From the NCBI GenBank assembly GCA_020348345.1, contig CP070748.1, positions 346,088-410,087 of the forward strand: a stretch of 64,000 nucleotides of DNA, written 5' to 3'. Below are positions 30,578-38,635 of the stretch, in pieces (within the stretch, counting starts at the first letter, position 1; each line of letters begins with the position of its first letter). The notes under the pieces were generated by a model that was not told where the DNA came from, made no database searches, and worked only from the letters and a program-made list of their open reading frames with translations. Origin of the DNA: Methanobacteriota archaeon (lineage in GTDB: Archaea; Thermoplasmatota; Thermoplasmata; UBA10834). Both the position numbers and the translations under genes were made by a program.

Positions 30578-31294
30578 GTGCCCCATGTAAGAGTGGTCTT
30601 GATTGAACCTCTGAACGATGGAAACATCGGAGCTGTGGCGAGATCAATGATGAATTTCGGTTTGGAGGAATTGGTCCTCGTCAGACCATGCAGCATTGGC
30701 GAAGAAGGTGTCAAACGCGCCATGCACGCCATTGATATTCTCAAGAGTGCGCGTATTTGCCCGACTGAGGAGGATGCGCTGAACGGAGCAGATTACATAG
30801 TAGGCACATCCGGGGTTGACACAGCCAACGAGAAGAAGTTCGCCCGCATAAGCATCACACCAGAAGCTATGGCCGAGAAGATCCACGACTGCAACGGAAC
30901 CGTCGCGATATTGTTCGGCCGAGAGGATTTTGGCCTGGACAACAGTCTCGTCAAACGGTGCGATTTCCTGGTGACAATACCGGCGAATCCGGAATATCCA
31001 ATCATGAACCTCAGTCACGCCGCAACGGTCGTATTCTACGAGATGTTCGTCCATGATGCTGTGAGGACGGAGCCACAGAAGGCCTCCGAGCACGAAGTTG
31101 ACTGGCTCAACGACTACTTCTCGAGGTTGCTGGATGCCGTGGATTATCCGGAGCACAAGAAGGAGAAGACCCGCGTGATGTTCAGACGCCTGATTGCACG
31201 ATCCACTCCGAGCACATGGGAGTACCACACGCTCATGGGCGTTCTCAAGGACGCTGCCAGAGGCTGCTCTAAGGATGGGAAGAACCACCATTAG
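30578..31294 (+). CDS. trmJ: tRNA 2'-O-methyltransferase, TrmJ type (SPOUT)
   Basis: This SPOUT-fold enzyme probably methylates the 2'-OH of nucleotide 32 in tRNA, as TrmJ does. The 238-residue product has motif 1 (LIEPLNDGNIGAVARSMMNF, residues 8-27), motif 2 ILFGREDFGLDN (near 108) and motif 3 IMNLSHAATVVFYE (near 142) that build the SAM-binding knot. A C-terminal helical extension follows (about 160-238). GTG at 30578 fits a leaderless start from the shared TATA box. It shares a promoter with truA, another tRNA anticodon-arm modifier. Confidence 0.9.
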   Translation: MPHVRVVLIEPLNDGNIGAVARSMMNFGLEELVLVRPCSIGEEGVKRAMHAIDILKSARICPTEEDALNGADYIVGTSGVDTANEKKFARISITPEAMAEKIHDCNGTVAILFGREDFGLDNSLVKRCDFLVTIPANPEYPIMNLSHAATVVFYEMFVHDAVRTEPQKASEHEVDWLNDYFSRLLDAVDYPEHKKEKTRVMFRRLIARSTPSTWEYHTLMGVLKDAARGCSKDGKNHH

Positions 31295-31326
31295 CATGCT
31301 GCTGCAGATGTGCAATAAAATTTGTT

Positions 31327-31357
31327 GCGCCCCTCGGTAAGTTGCGGCAAGGGGCGC
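31327..31357. terminator. Probable bidirectional terminator between trmJ and ftsZ
   Basis: GCGCCCCT (31327-31334) and AGGGGCGC (31350-31357) form a perfect 8-bp stem with a 15-nt loop in the gap between two convergent genes. T-rich sequence follows on both strands: GTGTTTGCTGTTGTT on plus, and AACAAATTTTATT on minus. Confidence 0.6.
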
Positions 31358-31398
31358 GTGTTTGCTGTTGTTGGGGGGGAGGAACTATTCATCCAGCG

Positions 31399-32448
31399 TC
31401 ATATCATGTCGATGCAAGTCGGGGAGGGTGTGGTCTCCTCCATCCACTTGCGCTGATCATCGCTCGGGCCTGGCGATCTCACGCCCGTGACTATCGCCAT
31501 GAGTTTGATCGTGTCAGCCATATCGGGGTCAATTCGAGCTCCAAGCTTCACGTGAGCCTCGCTTCCGAGCCTCTCAGTCACACCGTTTAGGACCTCATAC
31601 GCCTTTCTCAGGGACAGCGCTGGTCCGCCTGTGATATGTATCATGGCACCGGAGGCGCCATCGAAGTCGATATCGAGTAGCGGATTGGTGATGGCCTCTG
31701 TGACAACCTTCTCGGCGTCCACGTTCTCCGCATACAGAACTGTCGATGCGCCGCCCTCGATCATCACGTTTCTGAAGTCCGCGAAATCGAGGTTGATCAT
31801 GCTTGTCTGGCATATCGTCTCCGTGATGCCCTTCACGACCTCGACTATCAACTGATCCATGACCATGAACGCTTGCTCGACCGGGAGCTTGGGCACTATC
31901 TGCAGCAGGCGGTTGTTATCCAGAATGATCGTGCTGTGCGCGGTCTCTTTGAGTCTCGATATACCCTTGAACGCTGTCTTGAACCTGCTCTTCTCGATGT
32001 CGAAAGGGATCGTAACCAGCGCCACGGTGACTGCTCCGTGCTTTCGTGCTAGCTCGGCAACTACGGGAGCGACACCTGTTCCAGTGCCGCCGCCCATGCC
32101 CGCGCTGATGAAGACGATGTCGTACGCTTTCACAAGCGCCTCGATCTCATTCGCGCATTCGTAGGCGATCTTCTCGCCGAGTTCGGCATTCCCGCCCGTG
32201 CCATAACCACCAGTCGAGTGCTCGCCGATCAACATCCGCTTTTCGGCCTTGACCTTCGCGAGATGGTACTTGTCCGTGTTTATCGCGATTGTCTCAATGC
32301 CGTCCAGACCCATCTTGCTGATCCTATGCACGCTATTTGATCCGCCGCCGCCGCATCCGACGACGCATGTTTTGGGCGACAGATGAGCATCAAAATCGCG
32401 ATCGCTCTGAAGAGCTTCCTGCAGGAGCTTGCTGAGCATATCAGCCAT
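31399..32448 (-). CDS. ftsZ2: Cell division GTPase FtsZ (FtsZ2-like)
   Basis: FtsZ polymerises at midcell and drives division. The 349-residue product from the ATG at 32448 has the nucleotide motif VGCGGGGSNSVHR (about 30-42), the tubulin signature GGGTGTG at 119-125 and an intact catalytic T7 loop NLDFAD at 219-224, so it should be an active GTPase. The ATG at 32439 is an alternative start, better spaced from the GGGGGT site. The tail ends PSPTCIDMI. It lies 87 nt after a ribbon-helix-helix gene, as haloarchaeal ftsZ2 follows cdrS/cdrL; the FtsZ2 assignment rests on that synteny. Two other FtsZ genes occur at 38636 and 39884. Confidence 0.9.
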   Translation of the reverse strand: MADMLSKLLQEALQSDRDFDAHLSPKTCVVGCGGGGSNSVHRISKMGLDGIETIAINTDKYHLAKVKAEKRMLIGEHSTGGYGTGGNAELGEKIAYECANEIEALVKAYDIVFISAGMGGGTGTGVAPVVAELARKHGAVTVALVTIPFDIEKSRFKTAFKGISRLKETAHSTIILDNNRLLQIVPKLPVEQAFMVMDQLIVEVVKGITETICQTSMINLDFADFRNVMIEGGASTVLYAENVDAEKVVTEAITNPLLDIDFDGASGAMIHITGGPALSLRKAYEVLNGVTERLGSEAHVKLGARIDPDMADTIKLMAIVTGVRSPGPSDDQRKWMEETTPSPTCIDMI

Positions 32449-32535
32449 ACCCCCTCGAGCGCTCAAGCTCGTGTGTGCACGCATGTGTGTCCAATTTGCG
32501 TCCCATCCCAGGCGATGTGAGCCTTCGATACGCCC

Positions 32536-32850
32536 TCACTTTTCAATCTCTTCCATAGCTTTGGAGAGCTTCGCGCGAATGTACTCGCGCACGGCGTTTC
32601 TTATTGCGTCATCAACGGAGATCGAATCGCCATCCTGCACAAGCTGTTTCAGGTTCACGACATTGCCTTTGGGCAATTCGACGGTGACCTTCTCGATGTA
32701 TTCGGGAGTGAATTCCCCGTCGACGAATCGATCGATAGCAGCCCTGATCGCATCTGAGATCGTCGAGAATCGGCCCTGATCCACGAGCGCCTGCAACGCG
32801 CTTATGCGCTCATGAGGCAACCGTATCGTGACTCTCTCCGACTCTACCAC
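32536..32850 (-). CDS. Double ribbon-helix-helix regulator, CdrS-like
   Basis: The 104-residue product contains two ribbon-helix-helix modules in one chain. The first has strand ERVTIRLPHE and helices around SALQALVDQG and SISDAIRAAI-like STISDAIRAAID. The second has strand EKVTVELPKG and helices VVNLKQLVQDG and VDDAIRNAVREYI. A single chain could therefore act like an RHH dimer, or two chains could bind an extended site. A GTG start at 32850 follows GGAGG by 9 nt, and GGTATAAATATC (about 32919-32930) is the TATA box. In haloarchaea the RHH protein CdrS sits before ftsZ2 and controls it; the same layout here suggests the same role. Confidence 0.85.
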   Translation of the reverse strand: MVESERVTIRLPHERISALQALVDQGRFSTISDAIRAAIDRFVDGEFTPEYIEKVTVELPKGNVVNLKQLVQDGDSISVDDAIRNAVREYIRAKLSKAMEEIEK

Positions 32851-33182
32851 CTGGCCGCCCTCCTATGTCCGACATTTGAGGGCATTTCGTCAGACAATTG
32901 TCATTATCGCCTCGTCGATATTTATACCTTTCTAGCGCTGGGCATTGTTAACTTGAGTATGATGAAAGCCTGAGGCCAGATACGACGATTGTCAGACTTC
33001 ATGCACAAAGGAGGATTTCGCTGAATCCTACTTAACGCAACAATGCATCGGAAATCACGGATTGATGAATCAAATGTCTTCGGCAGAAATTCACCCTTTC
33101 GCCTCGAAAGCGCCACAGAGACCAGGCGTTCCATCATTAAATGTAAATAGTCAAAACTATTCGTAGCGAACCGATTGGCATA
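32851..33182. other. Intergenic region between the RHH gene and the ABC exporter
   Basis: This 332-nt gap contains the RHH promoter (TATA near 32919-32930 on minus), the three GTC-N-GAC sites, and on plus an AT-rich promoter region TTAAATGTAAATAG (near 33136-33149) for the ABC genes. I see no gene or RNA in it. Confidence 0.6.
32865..32895. promoter_or_regulatory. Paired GTC-N-GAC palindromes upstream of the RHH gene
   Basis: ATGTCCGACAT (32865-32875) is a perfect 11-bp palindrome, and GTCAGAC (32889-32895) repeats its core 22 nt away, about two helical turns. A third copy, GTCAGAC, lies at 32991-32997 upstream of the TATA box. The pair sits between the TATA box and the start codon of the RHH gene, where an autorepressor would bind. 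Confidence 0.5.
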
Positions 33183-33932
33183 ATGACCAATTCTGATGCG
33201 AAGAGATCGGACGGACTTGCGCTGGAGGTTTCAAACCTCGTGAAGAAATATGGTGAGTTCACTGCGCTAAAGGGAATCTCCTTCGGGATGAAGGAAGGAG
33301 AGGTATTCGGACTCATCGGACCCAATGGCGCTGGCAAGACAACCGCGCTTCGGATCATATCAACGATACTCAGGATAACCAGCGGATCAGTAAGGATGTT
33401 CGGCATAGATGTTGGACGCGAACCGCACGAAGCCAGGAAGATATTGAGCTACTTGCCGGAGGATGCGGGCGCCTACAAGAACCTCACCGGGAACGAGTAT
33501 CTCGAGTTCATTGCGAGATTCTTCTCTGACGATACCGAGGATGTGCGGAAGATAACCTCTAAGGGTGTGGCCATCGCGAGCCTCGGAGATCGGATGAACG
33601 ACAAGGTTGACACCTACAGCAAGGGAATGGCGAGGAGGTTGCTGGTCGCCAGGGCGCTGATGATCGAGCCCCGCGTGGCGATACTGGACGAACTCACGTC
33701 CGGGCTCGACGTCATGAACGCACAGGAGATAAGACGGATTGTGAAGGACACATCCAAGAGAGGTACGACGGTGTTGCTGTCGTCGCATAACATGCTGGAG
33801 GTGGAGCTCATGTGCGACAGAATCGCACTGATCAACGACGGGCTCATCGTGGAGATGGGAACGCCGATGGAGCTGAAGGAACGGCACAACGCGGGCAATG
33901 TCGAAGAGGTGTTCACGAGGGTGATAAGATGA
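33183..33932 (+). CDS. ABC transporter ATP-binding protein
   Basis: The 249-residue subunit powers the ABC-2 type permease encoded next. Walker A is GPNGAGKTT (46-54), the signature is YSKGMARRL (near 142) and Walker B is VAILDELTSGLD (near 161), followed by the switch histidine in LLSSHNM. It matches the family of drug and sodium-export (Nat/CcmA-like) ATPases. The signature departs from LSGGQ, as is common in this group. The stop codon overlaps the permease ATG (ATGA). The first ten residues (TNSDAKRSDG) are likely disordered. Confidence 0.92.
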   Translation: MTNSDAKRSDGLALEVSNLVKKYGEFTALKGISFGMKEGEVFGLIGPNGAGKTTALRIISTILRITSGSVRMFGIDVGREPHEARKILSYLPEDAGAYKNLTGNEYLEFIARFFSDDTEDVRKITSKGVAIASLGDRMNDKVDTYSKGMARRLLVARALMIEPRVAILDELTSGLDVMNAQEIRRIVKDTSKRGTTVLLSSHNMLEVELMCDRIALINDGLIVEMGTPMELKERHNAGNVEEVFTRVIR

Positions 33933-35236
33933 ATAGCACGATGAACATCCTTCGCAAGGAAATCCGTGAAATGCTCACGAAATCGACCATACTGCCAGTA
34001 GTACTCCTTGCCCTGCTCTTCGGCGGCATGGGCAGCATGATAGGAGGAGTGGAGGAGCAGGTCTCCCGACCGCCGATCGTTGGAGTTATCAACAACGATG
34101 GGGATGGACTGTCTCTTCTGGCTGAGACGACAATCAGCGAGCGCGCGGAGGTGGTCTACGACGGTTCCAGCGTAGAGGAAGGCATCACCGCCGTCGACGA
34201 CGCTGGTGGGGTTGCGCTGCTCCAGATTCCGGACGATTTCACCGAAAGCATCTACAACGACGAGCCAGGAACCATACGGATCTTCTGGATAATGGAGGGT
34301 ACTGGCCTCCTTGATTCCGTGCCGTCATCAGCTGTAGAGAATGTCCTCTGGTATGTGAACAGGGACATATCCGTGCAGCTCATCGAGATGAACTCGACGG
34401 CGAATGCGTCGTTCGCGCTCAACCCGACCGCGAGAGATGAAACTACCATCCTGGGCGATAGGGAGATGGACGGAATATCGCCAGGCACCATCGCCTCTCT
34501 GCTGTCGCCTCAGTCCCTTATGATGCCGATAGTGATCATGATGTTGATCATGGCCGCGGGAGGGACGGTCATATCATCCATGGGGATGGAGAAGGAGAAC
34601 AAGACTCTGGAGACACTTCTGACATTGCCTGTCAAACGCGGATCGATCGTCACGGGCAAACTGGCGGCTAGCGCTGTCGTGGGCCTTCTGATGGCGGCCA
34701 TATACATGGTTGGTATGAGCTACTACATGGGATCCCTTGGAACGTCCTCGGATCTGGACCTTGCGCAGTTCGACCTCACGCTATCCGCAATCGACTATGC
34801 CATAGTGGGTGCGTCACTCTTCATCACGCTCCTCGCGGCCTTGGCGCTTTGCATGGTCCTCGGAACCTTCGCTAAGAATTACAAGTCGGCCCAGACGCTG
34901 ACAATGCCGATAGTGATCATGGCTATGGTGCCTATGTTCTTGCTGATGTTCAAGGACTTCGGCACCCTGCCGCTGCCTGCTCAGCTACTAGTCTTCGCCA
35001 TACCGTTTTCGCACCCCATGATGGCGATGCGTGGGCTGATGTTCGACGACTACGCGTTGGTTGTCGGAGGGCTGTTGTACGTGAGTGCGTTTGCAATCGC
35101 GATGATGGCTGTAACGATATGGATCTTCAAGACGGACCGGCTTCTCACAGGTCGAATTGGCAAGAAGGTAGAAGGCAGGAGAATGGGAAGATTTCCGATA
35201 TTGGAATTCCTTCTCGGGCACCGCAGAGACTCATGA
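33929..35236 (+). CDS. ABC-2 type permease
   Basis: The 435-residue permease has one N-terminal membrane helix (about 20-40), a large outside loop of about 160 residues with several N-X-S/T sites, then six membrane helices from residue 190 on. This is the layout of NatB/YhaP-type exporters. The cytosolic EKENKTLETLLTLPVKR segment (near 212-228) is the coupling helix that touches the ATPase. The start at 33929 overlaps the ATPase stop. The substrate is unknown; Na+ or a peptide/lipid antibiotic is the usual choice in this family. Confidence 0.88.
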   Translation: MNSTMNILRKEIREMLTKSTILPVVLLALLFGGMGSMIGGVEEQVSRPPIVGVINNDGDGLSLLAETTISERAEVVYDGSSVEEGITAVDDAGGVALLQIPDDFTESIYNDEPGTIRIFWIMEGTGLLDSVPSSAVENVLWYVNRDISVQLIEMNSTANASFALNPTARDETTILGDREMDGISPGTIASLLSPQSLMMPIVIMMLIMAAGGTVISSMGMEKENKTLETLLTLPVKRGSIVTGKLAASAVVGLLMAAIYMVGMSYYMGSLGTSSDLDLAQFDLTLSAIDYAIVGASLFITLLAALALCMVLGTFAKNYKSAQTLTMPIVIMAMVPMFLLMFKDFGTLPLPAQLLVFAIPFSHPMMAMRGLMFDDYALVVGGLLYVSAFAIAMMAVTIWIFKTDRLLTGRIGKKVEGRRMGRFPILEFLLGHRRDS

Positions 35237-35272
35237 GGACTGTGGACCGTCCGGCCTAGGTTCGTCATCTGC

Positions 35273-35300
35273 CGACCGAGCAGCCAGGAATCGTCGGTCG
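35273..35300. terminator. Hairpin after the ABC exporter operon
   Basis: CGACCGA (35273-35279) and TCGGTCG (35294-35300) form a perfect 7-bp stem with a 14-nt loop, about 37 nt after the permease stop. No strong T run follows, so termination is only suggested. Confidence 0.35.
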
Positions 35301-35407
35301 CGGCAGCCGACACGACATATCCTCGTTATAGACCCCGCGAAGTTCGGCAAGGGCAGAAGCCAGACAGTCTAGAAATGTGCAGTGGAAACACACCTCTTCC
35401 GCAAACT

Positions 35408-35429
35408 TATTTAAATACCTATTTAAATA
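35408..35429 (+). promoter_or_regulatory. Tandem TATA boxes of the TBP gene
   Basis: The decamer TATTTAAATA occurs twice, at 35408-35417 and 35420-35429, in exact tandem with a 12-nt period. Each copy is a perfect palindrome. Only the upstream copy leaves room for the GGAGGAG ribosome-binding site (35441-35447) within the transcript. Confidence 0.65.
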
Positions 35430-35452
35430 TCGGCCGGGCCGGAGGAGATTTT

Positions 35453-36001
35453 ATGGCGAAGATAAAGATAGAGAACGTTGTCGCTTCAACGTCTCTTGGG
35501 GGAGAGCTGGACCTTCAGGCGATTGCGCTTGCGCTCGATGGCGCCGAATACGAACCTGAGCAGTTTCCTGGCCTGATCTACAGGCTCAAGGAACCGAAGA
35601 CGGCCACGCTGCTCTTCAGGAGCGGCAAGGTGGTCTGTACGGGCGCGAAGAGTTTGGAGCAGGTCAAGACCGCGATCAGCAAGGTCGCGAAGCAGATCGA
35701 AGCTGCGGGCATCATTATCAAGATAGAGCCGAAGATAGAGGTTCAGAACATAGTCGCCTCGAGCGATCTTGGGGCGCAGATCAACCTGAACGCCATTGCA
35801 ATCAGTCTCGGCCTTGAGAAGGTCGAATACGAGCCCGAGCAATTCCCGGGTCTTGTCTACAGAATCGACGAGCCGAAGGTGGTAGTCCTTCTGTTTGGTA
35901 GTGGGAAGCTCGTGTGCACAGGCGCTCGCAAGCCAGAAGATGTCGAGGAGGCCGTCGACAAGATCACCGAAGAGCTGAAAGCAGCCGGTCTGCTCAGGTA
36001 G
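35453..36001 (+). CDS. tbp: TATA-box-binding protein
   Basis: TBP binds the TATA element and, with TFB, recruits RNA polymerase. The 182-residue protein consists of two direct repeats: NVVASTSLGGELDLQAIAL (repeat 1) and NIVASSDLGAQINLNAIAI (repeat 2), each followed by YEPEQFPGLIYR or YEPEQFPGLVYR and an FRSGKVVCTGAKS-like strand. The four DNA-intercalating positions appear intact. The ATG at 35453 is 6 nt after GGAGGAG; the reading frame upstream is not conserved. It is followed 17 nt later by the TatD-like gene, so both may share one transcript. The duplicated TATA box in its own promoter suggests self-regulation. Confidence 0.97.
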   Translation: MAKIKIENVVASTSLGGELDLQAIALALDGAEYEPEQFPGLIYRLKEPKTATLLFRSGKVVCTGAKSLEQVKTAISKVAKQIEAAGIIIKIEPKIEVQNIVASSDLGAQINLNAIAISLGLEKVEYEPEQFPGLVYRIDEPKVVVLLFGSGKLVCTGARKPEDVEEAVDKITEELKAAGLLR

Positions 36002-36018
36002 CCGCAGAGAGCGAACCC

Positions 36019-36861
36019 ATGGAAGTTCCTATTCTGGACAACCACGTCCATCTTGAGCCACGCAGAGGACGCAACGTAGACGCCGTTCGTGATTTCGAAC
36101 GGCAAGGGGGCACGCACATCATCGTCTCCCACCAGCCGTATGAGGAAGCGCGGGTAAATTCTTCGGAGGACTTCCGTAAGAGTTTCGACATCACCGTTTC
36201 GATGGTTGACAGAGTGAACTCGGAGACGAGTGTGAAGGCGTACGCGAGCGTTGGCCCTTATCCGGTAGAGCTCCTGCGACTCGAGAAGAAGCTCGGACTC
36301 GAGAAGGGCAAGGAGGTCATGATGGGTGGAATGGACCTCGCCGCCGATTATGTCCGAGAGGGGAAAGCGATAGCGATAGGGGAAGTTGGCAGGCCTCATT
36401 TCGATGTTTCTGACGTAGCTCTAAAGGCGTCAAACGAGATAATGGCATATGCGATGAAGCTGGCGGCCGAAGTAGACTGCGCCGTCGTCCTCCACACCGA
36501 GGTGGGGACGGAGGACACCATGAGGAACCTTGCAGAGGTTGCGGACGATGCTGGACTCGACAGGGGGAGGGTAGTTAAACACTATTCGCCACCAATCGTA
36601 CTCCCCGAGGAGAACTTCGGGCTGATGCCGTCCGTTCTCGCAGGAAAGGAAGCAGTTCGCGAGGCTCTGGGTAAGAGTTCAAGATTCTTGATGGAGACGG
36701 ATTTTCTGGACGACCCGAGACGTCCGGGGGCTGTGATGGCCATAACCACGGTGCCCAAGAGGACTCTTGGCTTCATCAGGATGGGGATCATGACAGAAGA
36801 GCAGGCCTGCAAGATACACAGCGACAACCCGCATGCCGTCTACGGGTCCGCTTTCGAATGA
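36019..36861 (+). CDS. TatD-like metal-dependent hydrolase, COG1099-like
   Basis: This 280-residue TIM-barrel hydrolase starts MEVPILDNHVHLEPRRGRN, with the metal-binding HVH motif at residues 9-11. It continues with AIGEVGRPHF (near 120), VLHTEVGTED (near 158), VKHYSP (near 192) and METDFLDDP (near 220), the usual order of metal ligands in amidohydrolases. It matches the archaeal group COG1099, related to TatD nucleases but of unknown substrate. The ATG at 36019 is 17 nt after the tbp stop; the longer frame back to 35914 overlaps tbp and is not supported. Confidence 0.85.
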   Translation: MEVPILDNHVHLEPRRGRNVDAVRDFERQGGTHIIVSHQPYEEARVNSSEDFRKSFDITVSMVDRVNSETSVKAYASVGPYPVELLRLEKKLGLEKGKEVMMGGMDLAADYVREGKAIAIGEVGRPHFDVSDVALKASNEIMAYAMKLAAEVDCAVVLHTEVGTEDTMRNLAEVADDAGLDRGRVVKHYSPPIVLPEENFGLMPSVLAGKEAVREALGKSSRFLMETDFLDDPRRPGAVMAITTVPKRTLGFIRMGIMTEEQACKIHSDNPHAVYGSAFE

Positions 36862-36939
36862 TATGAGGCGGCACACCCTCACGACAACGAAAACCGTATC
36901 AATGTCCTTCAATCATCTCCACGTGTCGGAGAGTAACCT

Positions 36940-38127
36940 ATGGTACCGACGCATTTCAAACACTATGTACTCGCACTATCTCACAGACATGGCTCGCTCG
37001 TCATTCTTCAGACGCTAGTAGCCTTCGCGAACACCCTTGCCAATGCGTTCGCGCTCATCTACCTGATCAGGCAGGGGCACGACTATCTGGATTGTTCCAT
37101 CTTCATACTGATGTCCGCCGCCGTACCAACAATGATCATGGCATTCGCCTCGAGACCTATCCTCAAGAACTTCCCGGCGTCGATAACGACATCGCTGATA
37201 TGTCTCGCCCTCTACTACGTTGCACTGATGTTTCTACAGGGATGGCAGCTCGTGCTCATCCCTCCACTGCTCTTCGGGACCTACATCGCGACTTTCTGGA
37301 TCCCATATTTCGCACTGGTCATGCATATAACGTCCAGGAAGAAACGCGGCGCGGCTGTGGGGGCGTACTTCCTCATATTCCCTGCGCTCACGACCGTGGC
37401 ACCTCTGCTGGGCGGGTTCATCATCACCTACCTGTCGTACGACGCCTTGTTCGCGATTGGGGCGGCTGTAGCAGTAGTTGACCTCTTCTACGTCTCGGGC
37501 TTCAGAGTCCTTCGCCGCATCAGACGAAGGATCATCATACCGGAGCTGTTGCAGTCCCTCAGGGTGAATCTGGTCGGCAGATTCAACGTCGATTTGGATA
37601 GGAAGGGTGTGGATTGGCGCATCACGTCCGCTCTCTTCGCTGAGGGCATTCAGGATGGAATATTCTGGGTGGCAATTCCAATCATCACATTCGAGTTTGC
37701 CGATGACGAAGCGACGCTGAGCGGGTATCTGTCGCTGTTCGCTTTCTGGGGAGCGGTAGCCACTGTCGCGCTCGGCTATCTATCTGACCGATTGAAGGAT
37801 CGCGCGTCCATAGTGAGAATAGGCGCGACCTTCGGAGGAGTGAGCCTTCTGTTCGCCGCGTTTTCTGGTACTCCAGAGGAGTACCTGATGGCGATAAGCA
37901 TAGCGTATTTCTGGATCGCATTGGTACCATCGTTTCTGTTCACGATGCTTGTAGACAAGCTTGAGAGGTACAAGAAGAAGGGAGTTCTGCTCAGGGAGTT
38001 CTTCCTGAGCGGCGGGAGAGTCGGCGGCGCGCTATGCGTGACTGTCGCGCTGCTGCTTGATTTGGAGATCATCGGCACACTGGCAATCGCAGGCTTGGCG
38101 CTCGCGTACGTCATCGTTGTCAGATGA
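36940..38127 (+). CDS. MFS transporter
   Basis: The 395-residue protein has twelve predicted membrane helices and the loop motif LGYLSDRLKDR (near residue 283) between helices 8 and 9, a variant of the MFS signature. The central cytosolic loop (about 185-225) is basic (RRIRRRIIIPE). A VPSFLFTMLVDKLERYKKKG loop near 337 follows helix 10. Substrate is unknown; overall it resembles exporters. It is convergent with the acylphosphatase gene, with 14 nt between stop codons. No ribosome-binding site stands out before the ATG at 36940. Confidence 0.85.
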   Translation: MVPTHFKHYVLALSHRHGSLVILQTLVAFANTLANAFALIYLIRQGHDYLDCSIFILMSAAVPTMIMAFASRPILKNFPASITTSLICLALYYVALMFLQGWQLVLIPPLLFGTYIATFWIPYFALVMHITSRKKRGAAVGAYFLIFPALTTVAPLLGGFIITYLSYDALFAIGAAVAVVDLFYVSGFRVLRRIRRRIIIPELLQSLRVNLVGRFNVDLDRKGVDWRITSALFAEGIQDGIFWVAIPIITFEFADDEATLSGYLSLFAFWGAVATVALGYLSDRLKDRASIVRIGATFGGVSLLFAAFSGTPEEYLMAISIAYFWIALVPSFLFTMLVDKLERYKKKGVLLREFFLSGGRVGGALCVTVALLLDLEIIGTLAIAGLALAYVIVVR

Positions 38128-38141
38128 AACATGAAACGCTG

Positions 38142-38417
38142 CTACGGACGGATAGAGAATCCGCTATACTGGCCATCCGGTTCGGAGATCTCCACTCGCT
38201 TCGATGTGACCTTGGCGTATGGCTGCTCATTCTCACACCAGTCTATCGCCTTTCTCACGTCGTCTTCTTCCCCTTCGAACATGGCCTCGACGTTGCCGTC
38301 GCGTGTGTTGCGCACCCACCCGACGAGATTCAGCGACTCCGCGCATCTGACAGTGTTCGCTCGAAAGAACACTCCTTGAACCCTCCCTTCGAAGATCACC
38401 CGAGCCTTGATTCGCAC
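38142..38417 (-). CDS. acyP: Acylphosphatase
   Basis: This 91-residue enzyme hydrolyses acyl phosphates. It contains the phosphate-binding loop EGRVQGVFFRANT (about 10-22), with the catalytic Arg, and VGWVRNTRDGNVEAMFEG (about 32-49), with the catalytic Asn. The GTG at 38417 is the likely start because the family motif begins ten residues later. A GATAGTTTTTTC stretch upstream (near 38443-38454) is a possible TATA region. The gene is single and convergent with the MFS transporter. Confidence 0.94.
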   Translation of the reverse strand: MRIKARVIFEGRVQGVFFRANTVRCAESLNLVGWVRNTRDGNVEAMFEGEEDDVRKAIDWCENEQPYAKVTSKRVEISEPDGQYSGFSIRP

Positions 38418-38579
38418 ACGGAATCTACCGAGCAGGAGCGTGAAAAAACTATCGGATGAGGACGGCTATCCTAACGCGCGAGGCGGGCAATGCGATGCTT
38501 GCCGGCCGGAGATCGCCTGGAACAACATATTTATACTCACACATTGATTTATTAAAATGCGCGCGGCGCGCGCGAGGGG

Positions 38580-38603
38580 TGCACTTAAACGGCACGAAGT
38601 GCA
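38580..38603 (+). promoter_or_regulatory. Leader hairpin upstream of the first tandem ftsZ
   Basis: TGCACTT (38580-38586) and AAGTGCA (38597-38603) form a perfect 7-bp inverted repeat with a 10-nt spacer. It lies between TATA-like sequences (ATATTTATAC near 38526-38535, TTTATTAAAA near 38548-38557) and the start codon. A GC-only palindrome GCGCGCGGCGCGCGC directly precedes it. It may be an operator or an mRNA hairpin. Confidence 0.45.
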
Positions 38604-38635
38604 TCCTCTCCAGGCCTCAGGGATGGTGACGGATC

